A DNA stretch of 64,000 nt from Cladorhizidae sp. MBARI D1340-BT2. Taxonomy: Eukaryota; Porifera; Demospongiae; Poecilosclerida; Cladorhizidae. This document shows positions 1-11,305 of the stretch, one piece after another. Positions within the stretch are counted from its first letter, which is position 1, and each line of letters begins with the position of its first letter. The position numbers and the translations under genes are program-made. The notes under the pieces were generated by a model. It was not told the DNA's origin and searched no databases. It was given only the letters and a program-made list of their open reading frames with translations. The stretch is taken from positions 1 to 64,000 of the forward strand of contig JAQNBH010000212.1 of NCBI GenBank assembly GCA_028752905.1, given 5' to 3'.

Positions 1-1600
1 GGGGACAGGTACATTAACGTCTGGTTGTATGGGTATTAGTCTGGTTGTCTCTTGTTGGATTTTTTATGAGACAATTTTAAACTCTTCAGTTACTTATATA
101 AAGTTATGAAAATGGTTTGATTCAGAGTTGTTAACTACTTATTTTGGGTTACAATTTGATAGTTTAACTTCAATTATGTTGGTAGTAATAACTAGTATAT
201 CGGTATTAGTTCATATTTATTCAACTGGGTATATGTCGGATGATCCTCATCTGCCCCGATTTATGTCTTATTTATCACTATTTACTTTTTTAATGATGGT
301 ATTAGTCACAAGTGATAATTATGCTCAGTTATTTATAGGTTGAGAAGGAGTGGGGCTATGTTCTTATCTTTTAATAAATTTCTGGTTTACAAGGATAAAA
401 GCGAATAAGGGGGCAATGAAGGCTATGTTAATAAATCGAGTGGGGGATATAGGGGTAGTTTTGGCTATGATAAAGATTATTGAAGAGTTTGGGGGCTTAG
501 AATATTCAACTGTTGGTAGTGTTTTGAGTGGCCCGGGCTATATTAATAAAGAAGGTCTTACTATAATTAGTTTATTATTATTTTTCGGGGGAGTGGGGAA
601 ATCGGCTCAATTAGGTTTACATACTTGATTACCAGATGCGATGGAAGGTCCTACCCCGGTATCTGCCTTAATACATGCGGCGACAATGGTAACGGCTGGG
701 GTTTTTTTAATAATAAGATCCGCCCCTTTTTTTGAGGGTTCTCCTTTAGCTTTAACTATAATAACTATAGGGGGGGCTTTAACGGCTCTTTTTGCGGCTA
801 GTGTGGGGATAGTTCAAAATGATTTGAAAAAAGTAATTGCTTATTCTACTTGTAGTCAATTAGGTTATATGGTAATGATCTGTGGTTTATCGAGTTATTA
901 TGTTAGTTTATTTCATTTGGTGAATCATGCTTTTTTTAAGGCTTTATTGTTTTTAAGTGCTGGCTCTGTTATACATGCCATTAGTGATGAGCAGGATATG
1001 CGAAAAATGGGGGGGGTGATAAAATCTCTTCCCTTTTCTTATGTTATGATTTTAATCGGGTCCTTATCATTAATCGGGTTCCCTTATTTAACAGGGTTTT
1101 ATTCAAAAGATTTGATATTGGAGTTAGTGTATGAGAAGCATTGTATGGTTTTTGCTTATTGATTGGGTAGTTTTTCTGTTTTATTAACTGCGTTTTATTC
1201 CATAAGGTTAATTTATTTAACATTTATAACTAATACCAATTCGAAAAAGGAGGTATTTATAAAAGTGCATGAGTCAAATTGAAACATAATTTTTCCTTTA
1301 CTTTTATTGGCCTTTGGAAGTATATTTGTGGGGTATTTGGGAAAAGAGTTAATATTATCCAATATTATTTCTCCAATAATACCTAGTTATGTTAAAATGG
1401 CGCCTTTATTATTAAGTTTGTTAGGGGCATTATTGGCTCTTGTGGTATATGATCGCGGCTTAGTTGAGAAGGGAGGGTTGTATTTAAATTATGTCTTTTA
1501 TACTTTTTTTAATTCGGGTTGACAGTTTAATTATGTTATAAATCATTTTTTGACTTTTAATTTGTTAAATTTGGGTATAAGATGTAAGAAAGTTAAATAG
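1..1600 (+). pseudogene. nad5: nad5, 5' end outside the window, short form with altered C-terminus
   Basis: NADH dehydrogenase subunit 5, a proton-pumping inner-membrane subunit of complex I. The window opens 76 nt inside the gene (compare the full copy at 4817). The reading frame, with TGA as Trp, runs through the antiporter-like core ([18 protein letters not shown]) and matches the intact gene to 1575. There it leaves nad5 and reads on for seven foreign codons (IRCKKVK) to TAG at 1598-1600. The whole short form would have 558 residues instead of 613. It lacks the last ~60 residues, including the [12 protein letters not shown] stretch. The 15 bp at 1569-1583 equal the 3' end of nad4 (9927-9941), so the tail may have come from there. 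Either a recombinant pseudogene or a shortened variant; the full copies make the first more likely. Confidence 0.85.
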
Positions 1601-1618
1601 ATTAGTATAATTTTGTAG

Positions 1619-2407
1619 ATGGCTGAGCAAGTATACCATCCTTATCACTTAGTAGATCCTAGTCCATGGCCTTTAATAGGGGCATGTGGGTCATTTTTTA
1701 CTACGGTGGGCGGGGTAACGTATTTTCATTATAGTCAAACTGGATTATTAGTAATGGGTTTAGTTATAATAATGGGGACAATGGTAGCGTGATGGCGGGA
1801 TGTGATTAGAGAGGGAACTTACCAAGGATGTCACACATATATTGTGAGGCAAGGTTTAAAATATGGTATGCTTTTATTTATACTATCAGAGGTTTGTTTA
1901 TTTTTCTCTTTTTTTTGAGGGTTTTTTCACAGTAGTTTGTCACCCACTATTCAAATAGGGGGGGTTTGACCGCCCGTGGGGGTCAACCCATTAGACCCTT
2001 TTTCTATTCCTTTATTAAATACGGCTATTTTACTAAGTTCTGGTGCAACGGTGACCTGGGCCCACCATGGGCTAATTAGTGGCAAAAGAAAAGAAGCCCG
2101 AAAAAGTTTGGCTTTAACAGTTATATTGGGGTTAATATTTACTAGTTTACAGGGAATGGAGTATTATTACGCCCCTTTTACAATATCTGATTCAGTGTAT
2201 GGTTCTACTTTTTTTATCACAACAGGGGCGCACGGCGGGCACGTTTTAATTGGGAGTACGTTTTTACTAATTTGCTTATATAGATTAATAAATTTTCAAT
2301 TTACCAAACATCATTATTTGGGGTTTGAGGCAGCGGCTTGATATTGGCATTTTGTTGATGTGGTGTGATTATTTTTGTTTATTTTTATGTATTGATGAGG
2401 TGCCTAA
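1619..2407 (+). CDS. cox3: cytochrome c oxidase subunit III
   Basis: Core subunit of complex IV in the inner membrane. ATG to TAA gives 262 residues, the usual size, with seven hydrophobic spans. It starts [18 protein letters not shown] and carries the conserved HHGLI and [22 protein letters not shown]-terminal pattern, with several Trp encoded by TGA. The 43-nt leader contains 15 bp matching the nad4 3' end (1569-1583) and 16 bp (1595-1610) identical to the trnG-rnl boundary (53729-53744). Directly downstream the sequence drops into the middle of cox1 at 2422. Identical copies start at 31190, 37221 and 50148; cox3 always follows the same nad5-derived junction, so no alternative upstream context is visible. 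Confidence 0.97.
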
Positions 2408-2421
2408 AGCAAGACCATGAT

Positions 2422-3507
<1,086 letters not shown>

Positions 3508-3539
3508 TAACATAGAAACCCCACCACTTTATAGCGGGG

Positions 3540-3612
3540 CGGGGGTTGGCCAAATGGCAAAGGCATTAAGTTTTGATCTTAATTATTATGGGTTCGAGTC
3601 CCTTGCCCCCGA
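3540..3612 (+). tRNA. trnQ: tRNA-Gln (UUG)
   Basis: Acceptor cgggggt pairs with gcccccg. The anticodon arm ttaag/cttaa closes a loop with TTG, and the T arm has the ttcgagt loop. It ends 1 nt before the atp6 start codon. Also at 39142 and 47926. Confidence 0.92.
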
Positions 3613-3613
3613 T

Positions 3614-4333
3614 ATGTTAAATACTTATTTTGATCAATTCTGTGTAGTAGAGTTAATAACCCAGAATCGAGTCGGGGTTTTTACTAATTCTTCAATGATG
3701 GTAATATACGGAGTTAGCGTGATTTGGTTGTTATTTAAAGGGGGGGAGTTAATCCCCCATCGTTGGCAGTTAATAATGGAATTAATTCACAGTAATGTGC
3801 GCTCCGTTGTTTCTGAGGGTTTAAGAAAAGCAGGTGAAAAGTATTTTCCTTTTGTTTTATGCCTTTTTTTATTTATAGTTATATTAAATATTTTGGGGCT
3901 TTTGCCTTACGTATTTACTCCAACTGCACATTTAGTAGTGACCTTCGGTTTATCATTATCAATAATGATGGGAGTAACTTTATTAGGGGTTCTAACTTTT
4001 AAAATTGAGTTTGTAAGTATATTAGTGCCTCGGGGGGTGCCCCTAATATTAGCCCCTATATTGGGAGTAATAGAGACACTAAGTTATATGATAAGGGCGC
4101 TATCTTTAGGTCTTCGGTTAGGGGCGAATATATCTGCAGGGCATTTATTATTTGCGATTTTATCCGGGTTTTCCTTAAATTTGTTTTTTAATGGGTATTT
4201 GTTTTTAGGGTGTTTTTTGATATTTCTAATGGCGTCTATTGCGCTATTGGAGATGATGGTGGCAGTAATTCAGGCGTATGTGTTTAGTTTATTAACCACC
4301 ATTTATTTAGGGGACACAATTGCCCTACATTAA
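3614..4333 (+). CDS. atp6: ATP synthase F0 subunit a
   Basis: Subunit a forms the proton half-channels against the atp9 ring. ATG at 3614 lies just behind trnQ; an upstream TTG in the same frame (3554) lies inside the tRNA and is rejected. 239 residues, about six membrane spans. The conserved LSLGLRLGANISAGHLL helix holds the essential Arg at residue ~168. Two stretches recur elsewhere: 18 bp at 3630-3647 at the 3' end of rnl, and 19 bp at 3907-3925 at the 3' end of atp8. Identical copies at 39216 and 48000; the neighbours trnQ and atp9 are always the same. Confidence 0.97.
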   Translation: MLNTYFDQFCVVELITQNRVGVFTNSSMMVIYGVSVIWLLFKGGELIPHRWQLIMELIHSNVRSVVSEGLRKAGEKYFPFVLCLFLFIVILNILGLLPYVFTPTAHLVVTFGLSLSIMMGVTLLGVLTFKIEFVSILVPRGVPLILAPILGVIETLSYMIRALSLGLRLGANISAGHLLFAILSGFSLNLFFNGYLFLGCFLIFLMASIALLEMMVAVIQAYVFSLLTTIYLGDTIALH

Positions 4334-4688
<355 letters not shown>

Positions 4689-4713
4689 TTTTTAAATTTT
4701 TAATTTTAATTTA

Positions 4714-4785
4714 GACATAGTAGCTTAAGGGATAAAGCGTAAGACTGTTAATCTTAGTATATTAGTTCAATTCTAATTTATGTCG
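4714..4785 (+). tRNA. trnN: tRNA-Asn (GUU)
   Basis: Acceptor gacatag pairs with ttatgtc; the anticodon loop contains GTT; discriminator G. It sits between atp9 and the nad5 hub. Copies at 40316 and 49100. Confidence 0.9.
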
Positions 4786-4789
4786 GATG

Positions 4790-4843
4790 CAATAAGTCTA
4801 TATATCTAGGAGATCGATGTATATATTAGTATTATTTCTGCCT
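4790..4843 (+). repeat. 54-bp hub repeat at the nad5 start
   Basis: 27 nt of leader plus the first 27 coding nt of nad5. It recurs before every unit (11279, 17768, 23507, 29468, 35499, 40392, 44353, 49176). The left neighbour is trnN or nad2, the right neighbour nad5 or trnE, and all four combinations occur. In the nad2 version the last codons and stop of nad2 lie inside it. Confidence 0.9.
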
Positions 4844-6658
4844 TTATTAAGTGCAATAGTATCTGGATTATTTGGAAGGAAAATAGGGAGAAAGGGGACA
4901 GGTACATTAACGTCTGGTTGTATGGGTATTAGTCTGGTTGTCTCTTGTTGGATTTTTTATGAGACAATTTTAAACTCTTCAGTTACTTATATAAAGTTAT
5001 GAAAATGGTTTGATTCAGAGTTGTTAACTACTTATTTTGGGTTACAATTTGATAGTTTAACTTCAATTATGTTGGTAGTAATAACTAGTATATCGGTATT
5101 AGTTCATATTTATTCAACTGGGTATATGTCGGATGATCCTCATCTGCCCCGATTTATGTCTTATTTATCACTATTTACTTTTTTAATGATGGTATTAGTC
5201 ACAAGTGATAATTATGCTCAGTTATTTATAGGTTGAGAAGGAGTGGGGCTATGTTCTTATCTTTTAATAAATTTCTGGTTTACAAGGATAAAAGCGAATA
5301 AGGGGGCAATGAAGGCTATGTTAATAAATCGAGTGGGGGATATAGGGGTAGTTTTGGCTATGATAAAGATTATTGAAGAGTTTGGGGGCTTAGAATATTC
5401 AACTGTTGGTAGTGTTTTGAGTGGCCCGGGCTATATTAATAAAGAAGGTCTTACTATAATTAGTTTATTATTATTTTTCGGGGGAGTGGGGAAATCGGCT
5501 CAATTAGGTTTACATACTTGATTACCAGATGCGATGGAAGGTCCTACCCCGGTATCTGCCTTAATACATGCGGCGACAATGGTAACGGCTGGGGTTTTTT
5601 TAATAATAAGATCCGCCCCTTTTTTTGAGGGTTCTCCTTTAGCTTTAACTATAATAACTATAGGGGGGGCTTTAACGGCTCTTTTTGCGGCTAGTGTGGG
5701 GATAGTTCAAAATGATTTGAAAAAAGTAATTGCTTATTCTACTTGTAGTCAATTAGGTTATATGGTAATGATCTGTGGTTTATCGAGTTATTATGTTAGT
5801 TTATTTCATTTGGTGAATCATGCTTTTTTTAAGGCTTTATTGTTTTTAAGTGCTGGCTCTGTTATACATGCCATTAGTGATGAGCAGGATATGCGAAAAA
5901 TGGGGGGGGTGATAAAATCTCTTCCCTTTTCTTATGTTATGATTTTAATCGGGTCCTTATCATTAATCGGGTTCCCTTATTTAACAGGGTTTTATTCAAA
6001 AGATTTGATATTGGAGTTAGTGTATGAGAAGCATTGTATGGTTTTTGCTTATTGATTGGGTAGTTTTTCTGTTTTATTAACTGCGTTTTATTCCATAAGG
6101 TTAATTTATTTAACATTTATAACTAATACCAATTCGAAAAAGGAGGTATTTATAAAAGTGCATGAGTCAAATTGAAACATAATTTTTCCTTTACTTTTAT
6201 TGGCCTTTGGAAGTATATTTGTGGGGTATTTGGGAAAAGAGTTAATATTATCCAATATTATTTCTCCAATAATACCTAGTTATGTTAAAATGGCGCCTTT
6301 ATTATTAAGTTTGTTAGGGGCATTATTGGCTCTTGTGGTATATGATCGCGGCTTAGTTGAGAAGGGAGGGTTGTATTTAAATTATGTCTTTTATACTTTT
6401 TTTAATTCGGGTTGACAGTTTAATTATGTTATAAATCATTTTTTGACTTTTAATTTGTTAAATTTGGGGCATTTGGTTACTTATCGGGTGATTGATAGAG
6501 GATTATTAGAAATAATGGGGCCTAAGGGGATATCTCGGATATTGATAAGATTAACTCAAAACATCAGTAATTTACAATCTGGGATGGTGTTTAATTATGT
6601 TTTAATAACGGTCATATTTACGGGTTTATTTCTTTCTGGGGTGGAACATTATTATTAA
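4817..6658 (+). CDS. nad5: NADH dehydrogenase subunit 5, full length
   Basis: Complex I membrane-arm proton pump. 613 residues from ATG to TAA, the expected length, with ~15 hydrophobic spans; many TGA codons are read as Trp. The conserved core is at residues ~238-263 ([20 protein letters not shown]). The gene normally ends in SGVEHYY; its final codons and stop lie in a 35-bp copy of the nad2 5' end (6643-6677). The only intact form is this one; identical copies start at 11306, 23534 and 44380. Here it follows trnN and precedes trnT-cox2. Confidence 0.97.
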
Positions 6659-6677
6659 GTTTGTCAGTGTTAATATT
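6643..6677 (+). repeat. 35-bp patch shared by nad5 3' end and nad2 5' end
   Basis: Identical to 9952-9986, codons ~3-14 of nad2. Here it encodes the last residues of nad5, the TAA, and 19 nt of spacer, in a different role. Confidence 0.9.
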
Positions 6678-6680
6678 CCC

Positions 6681-6751
6681 GCCTCTATAGTTTAATAGAA
6701 AAACATTTGTCTTGTAAACAAAAATTATAAGTGCGATTCTTGTTGGAGGCT
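6681..6751 (+). tRNA. trnT: tRNA-Thr (UGU)
   Basis: Acceptor gcctcta/tggaggc is fully paired. Anticodon stem tttgt/acaaa with TGT in the loop. The 13 bp at its 3' edge (6748-6760) also occur in nad2 (10048-10060). It is followed by cox2 here and by cox1 in other copies. Confidence 0.92.
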
Positions 6752-6761
6752 TTACTAGTAC

Positions 6762-7484
6762 ATGATTTTATGATTAAGGTTAATAAAGAAGGATATTCCG
6801 GAGCCCTGACAATTAGGGTTTCAGGATGCAGGAAGTTTAGCTATGGAGGAAATAATTTTCTTTCATGATGAGATTATGTATTTTTTAGTTTTGATAACTA
6901 TTTTGGTTTTATGAGTAATAATCCGGGCCTTAATAAGTGGGTATTATCATAAATATTTATTTGAGGGAGTATTAATAGAAGTGATATGAACTTTGCTTCC
7001 AGCGGGAGTATTAATTTTTTTAGCCTTTCCTTCTTTAAAATTACTATATTTAATGGACGAAGTAATGAAGCCCGGGGTAACAATTAAAATAGTAGGGCAT
7101 CAGTGGTATTGGTTTTACGAGTATTCTGATTATGGGCCAGAAACTATAGAGTTTGATTCTTATATGATTCCGACCTCGGATTTAAAGGAGGGAGAGCAAA
7201 GGTTATTAGAGGTAGATAATAGAGTAAAAGCCCCAGTACAGACAGAAGTAAGATTATTAGTGACTGGGGAAGATGTGTTACACTCATTTGCAGTGCCATC
7301 TTTATCTCTAAAAGTAGACGCCGTGCCTGGACGATTAAATCAAACTAGTTTTATGATAAAGAGGGAGGGGGTGTTTTATGGGCAATGTTCAGAGATCTGT
7401 GGGGCAAATCACTCTTTTATGCCCATTGTAGTAGAAGGGGTTTCTTTAGAGAATTATATTAGTTGAGTTTCAAATTATAATTAA
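6762..7484 (+). CDS. cox2: cytochrome c oxidase subunit II
   Basis: Carries the CuA site that takes electrons from cytochrome c. Starting at ATG 6762 gives 240 residues ([25 protein letters not shown]...). Two N-terminal membrane helices precede a cupredoxin domain with ligands His174, Cys209, Cys213 and His217 ([16 protein letters not shown]). The aromatic HQWYWFYEY is present. The first 17 coding nt, and everything before them back into nad5, are identical to the cox1 leader and start (25479). The next 13 bp (6780-6792) match nad5 (5436-5448). So the true ancestral start is uncertain, but the mature protein is complete. Copies at 13251, 18990 and 58922. Confidence 0.96.
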
Positions 7485-7521
7485 GTGGGGTTCGACCCCC
7501 GTTAATCCAGAGTTTTGTAAA

Positions 7522-7881
7522 ATGGAAAATATAGAGTATATAGGTATATCAGTGTTAATATTATGTAGTATTATTATTTCTACGATTATATCAGGTGTCT
7601 CTTATATTGTAGGGGTTAAACAACCAGATATTGAGAAAGTGTCGGTCTATGAGTGCGGATTTGAGCCATTTGGGTCATCAAGGGTGCCTTTTTCAGTTAA
7701 GTTTTTTTTAGTGGGGATACTTTTTTTAGTTTTTGATTTAGAAATTTCTTTTATTTTCCCTTGATGTGTAGTTTTAAATCAAATAAAATTATTGGGGGTT
7801 TGAGTTATGTATTTTTTTTTAATAGTTTTAACTATTGGCTTACTTTATGAATGAAAAAGGGGGGGATTGGAGTGGGAGTAA
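7522..7881 (+). CDS. nad3: NADH dehydrogenase subunit 3
   Basis: 119-residue complex I subunit with three membrane spans. It contains the loop [20 protein letters not shown] with the redox-sensitive Cys, the helix ending [11 protein letters not shown], and the typical end [10 protein letters not shown]. Start ATG 7522, stop TAA. The 37-nt leader holds a small stem around gggg-ttcga-cccc, which may be a tRNA T-arm relic, and 15 bp (7505-7519) that recur in the atp6-atp9 spacer. Copies at 14011, 19750 and 59682. Confidence 0.96.
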
Positions 7882-7912
7882 GGCTATTAGTGGGAGTGGT
7901 TGGGGTAATTCC

Positions 7913-7983
7913 AAGGAATTAGGTTAACGGGAGACCAAAGACCTTCAAAGTCTTAAGTGGGGGTTCGAGTCCGTCATTCTTTG
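7913..7983 (+). tRNA. trnW: tRNA-Trp (UCA)
   Basis: Acceptor aaggaat/attcttt; anticodon stem aagac/gtctt with TCA in the loop. The UCA anticodon reads both UGG and UGA, in line with TGA as Trp in the genes here. Confidence 0.92.
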
Positions 7984-8031
7984 CCTAGTAAAAGAGAATC
8001 GCTGTGGCGCTTTCCTTTTGTTTATAGTTAT

Positions 8032-8400
8032 ATGATAAAAAGTTATAGAAAAGAGAATCCGGTTTTTTTTCTAATAAATAATTGGTTTATTGATCTTCCG
8101 GCCCCCTCGAATTTAAATTATTTCTGGAATTTGGGTTCTTTATTGGCGTTTTGTTTAATTATTCAAATGATTAGCGGAATTTTTTTAGCCATGCATTATT
8201 GTTCAGATATAGAGTTAGCTTTTTCATCTGTGGTGCATATTACTCGTGATATAAATTATGGGTTTGTTTTAAGGTATTTACATGCTAATGGGGCATCTAT
8301 GTTTTTTTTATGTGTTTATTTTCATATAGGCCGGGGCATGTATTATGGTAGTTATACAAAAGTGATAGTTTGAAATGTGGGCTCCCGGGTCTTACTATAA
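8032..8400 (+). pseudogene. cob: cob 5' fragment (117 codons plus a foreign tail)
   Basis: Starts at the same ATG as the intact gene at 60192 and matches it to 8381. It keeps the first pair of haem ligands (His84, His98). It then reads five foreign codons to TAA at 8398-8400, so the second ligand pair, the PEWY quinol-site loop and five or more helices are missing. Cut at the 68-bp cob repeat, which here continues into the nad4 side. Confidence 0.9.
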
Positions 8401-8444
8401 GTCTTGAAAATAGAAAATGTCGGTTCGATTCCGGCCCTCTTCTG
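8375..8444 (+). pseudogene. trnS: chimeric joint cob / nad2 / nad5 / trnS 3' half
   Basis: 8375-8387 are 13 bp of nad2 (10556-10568) and 8388-8400 are 13 bp of nad5 (5447-5459). 8401-8444 are the 3' 44 nt of the intact tRNA-Ser at 41446, including the TGA anticodon loop and T arm. No upstream stretch can pair with ctcttct, so there is no acceptor or D arm. The same joint is found in all copies except 41446. Confidence 0.85.
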
Positions 8445-8449
8445 GGTAT

Positions 8450-8475
8450 ACTATAGAGTTTGATTCTTATATGAT
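8450..8475 (+). repeat. 26-bp cox2 patch in the nad4 leader
   Basis: Identical to cox2 7143-7168. It ends 2 nt before the nad4 start codon and is present before every nad4 copy. Confidence 0.88.
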
Positions 8476-8477
8476 CA

Positions 8478-9938
8478 ATGTTAAAATCAGTACTAATATT
8501 GCCTCTAATGGGGATGGTGGCTCTATTAATAACCCCTAGAAATGAGATAATGCGTTTATGGAAAGTAGGCTTAGAATGGTCTGTATTGACATTAACCGGG
8601 ACTATTCTTTTATGGTCCTCTTTTGATGGGGCGGGGCAATTTCAAGTGGTTCACCGGTTAGAGTGGATGCCTAGTGTAGAGCCGGAATTCGGGGTTATTG
8701 TTTTAGGGGTTGATGGGATATCTATTTTTTTTATAATATTGACGGCTTTATTAATACCTATTAGTGTTTTAATAAGTTTAAAGTCGATCAAGTTTTTGAT
8801 AAAGGAGTTTCTATTATGTTTGTTGTTTATAGAAGAATTACTAATAGGGGTTTTTACAGTATTAGATTTAGTTGGGTTTTATATCTTATTTGAGGGGATT
8901 TTAATTCCTATGTTTTTAATAATTGGTATTTGGGGTTCGAGGGAGGAGAAAATCAAGGCTTCTTATTATTTTTTTTTTTATACTTTTCTGGGTTCAGTTT
9001 TTATGCTATTAGGGATATTTACGCTTTATGGTAATGCGGGGAGTACTGATTATCAAATTTTATGTTGTTTAAAAATAGAAAAAGGCTTACAATATTTAGT
9101 TTTTTGAGGTTTTTTTTTTAGTTTAGCTATTAAAATCCCCAAAATACCTTTTCATATTTGATTACCCCAGGCGCATGTGGAGGCCCCTGTGGCGGGTTCT
9201 GTGATTTTAGCGGGGGTTTTATTAAAATTAGGGGGCTATGGCTTTATTAGGTTTTTGTGGGCTTTATTTCCCGACGCCTCCGAATATTTTTCCCCTTTAA
9301 TTATGAGTTTGAGTTTATTTGCGATTATTTATGGAGGTTTAACTACTTGTCGGCAGGTAGATTTAAAGCGTATAATTGCTTATTCTTCAGTGGCTCATAT
9401 GGGATTGGTAACGGCTGGGGTTTTTAGCCATACAATTCAGGGTTTAGTAGCTGCTATTTTTTTAATGTTAGCTCATGGTTTAGTGAGTTCAGCTTTATTT
9501 ATGGCAATTACTTTTTTATATGACCGATATCGAACTCGTTTAATAAAATATTATCGTGGGATGGTTATAACTATGCCGTTGTTTGGTATGTTATTGTTGA
9601 TTTTAGTTTTGGCGAACGCTTCTATCCCTTTAAGTTGTAGCTTTATCGGTGAGTTTTTGTCTTTATTGGCGGCTTTTGAGTATAGTATTTTAGCGGGTTT
9701 ATTGGCTTCGACGGGGATAGTGATATCTGCGGGGTACTCGATTTATGTGTATAATAGAGTGTGTTTTGGGTTGTTTTCGAAATATATTTATTTTTCAAGG
9801 GACTTAAATCGTCGGGAGTTTTATAGTTTATTGCCCTTGATAATCTTAATAGTTTTAATGGGGGTATTTCCTTTTTTGGGGATAGATGTGGTAAAGGGGG
9901 CTATTATATTTCAAGAATGACCATGGATTTGGGTATAA
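8478..9938 (+). CDS. nad4: NADH dehydrogenase subunit 4
   Basis: Proton-pumping complex I subunit. 486 residues with ~13 spans; TGA as Trp at several places, e.g. the FWGFFFS and IWLPQAHVEAPVAGSVILAG joins. The latter, at residues ~225-245, is the hallmark of the family. It ends QEWPWIWV-TAA, and nad2 begins 7 nt later. The nad4-nad2-nad5 start block is kept in all six copies (nad4 at 8478, 14967, 20706, 26667, 32698, 41552), which makes it the most stable part of the window. Confidence 0.97.
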
Positions 9939-9945
9939 GATTGAA

Positions 9946-11298
9946 ATGGCAGGAACATTATTATTAAGTTTGTCAGTGTTAATATTAGTAGTTTATGGTT
10001 TAAGAAGATGGGTGCTAAGGGTTACTATTATGGTGATGGCATTAGTGGGCTTTACTAGTATTTGGTTTGAGGGGTGTTTTCTGCCTATGGGGGGGTATGG
10101 GTTATTAACCAGTAGTTGAGTGGACGTATCTAGGGGGATGCTTGTAATTGCTTGCTTATCATTATTATTAGTATATAGTTCGAAAAATACAGATCCGGAG
10201 GAGGGGGATTCTTGGATTTTGTTGGTGTTAATGGTATTATTGGGGTCTTTACTATTAGTTTCTTCGGTAAATTGGGTTTGCATATATTTAGCTTTAGAGT
10301 TACAAACTTTAATACTTTTTATTTTAGTGGCAAAAACAAATAGTGCCTATGGTACAGAAGCAGGATTAAAGTATTTGGTTTTAGGGGCGATTTCTTCTGG
10401 GTTATTTTTATTTGGGTGTGCTTTATTATACGGGGCCTCTGGGGAGACGAGCGCTCAAGGGATTAATTCAGTATTAATGGGGCAGGGGGGGAAAATATTT
10501 CTGACCATATCGTTATTATTTAAATTATCGGCGGCCCCCTTTCATATGTGGGCTCCCGATGTGTATGAGGGCGCGCCTACCATAAGTACCGCTCTATTGG
10601 TTATAATACCCAAAATAGGGGTTTTTACAGTATTAGTACAAGTGGGTTTAGTAAGTAATGTGATTCTTTTTTGTGGGGTTATGTCTATTATTTATGGAGC
10701 AGCGGGGGCTTTAAATCAAACTAAAATGAAGCGTTTATTGGCCTATAGTGGGGTCGGGCATATGGGGTTTATTCTTTTAGGGGTTGGAATCGGGTCTTTT
10801 GAAAGTATTCAGGCCAGTTTAATATACATGATAATATATACTGTAATGTCAGTGTGTGTGTTTTCAGTGCTTTTATCTTTAAAATTAACTCGGGTTCTTA
10901 TAATTGAGGCTAGTAGTTTATCTAGGGATAATTTGGTAATAGCTTTTACATTAGGTTTAACGTTTTTATCTACTGCGGGGATCCCGCCTTTAGCGGGGTT
11001 TTTAGGTAAATGGTGAGTATTATTATCGGGGATGTCCAGTGGCTATTTTTTAATTTGTCTGGCCGTAGTAATGGCCTCCGTAATAGGTGGGGTTTATTAT
11101 GTGAGGATGGTTCAAATAATATATTTTACAAACTATTTTTTGTTAACTTGGCAAAAAGTTCTAAATAGATCAGATGTAATAAAATTTAGGAAGTCAATCC
11201 CTTTGGGGGGTGCTATTTTTATTATTCTGTTTTTAATGGTGTCACCCAATTGAATGTTACAGATGGCCCATGATGCTACAATAAGTCTATATATCTAG
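9946..11298 (+). CDS. nad2: NADH dehydrogenase subunit 2
   Basis: Complex I membrane subunit of 450 residues with ~14 spans. FHMWAPDVYEGAPT near residues 200-213 is the family signature, followed by the LLAYSGVGHMGF helix. The frame is continuous if TGA is Trp. The last codons (TISLYI-TAG) lie in the hub repeat shared with the trnN side, 7 nt before the nad5 ATG. Four pieces of this gene reappear at junctions: 9952-9986 (nad5 end), 10048-10060 (trnT), 10556-10568 (cob/trnS) and 18 bp ending near 10095 (nad5 stub/trnE). Confidence 0.96.
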
Positions 11299-11305
11299 GA
11301 GATCG

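Noticed and set aside
3554..3613. Earlier TTG start for atp6
   Set aside because: It would overlap all of trnQ; ATG 3614 gives the normal length.
7485..7521. tRNA between cox2 and nad3
   Set aside because: Only a gggg-ttcga-cccc hairpin is present; no acceptor or anticodon arm fits.
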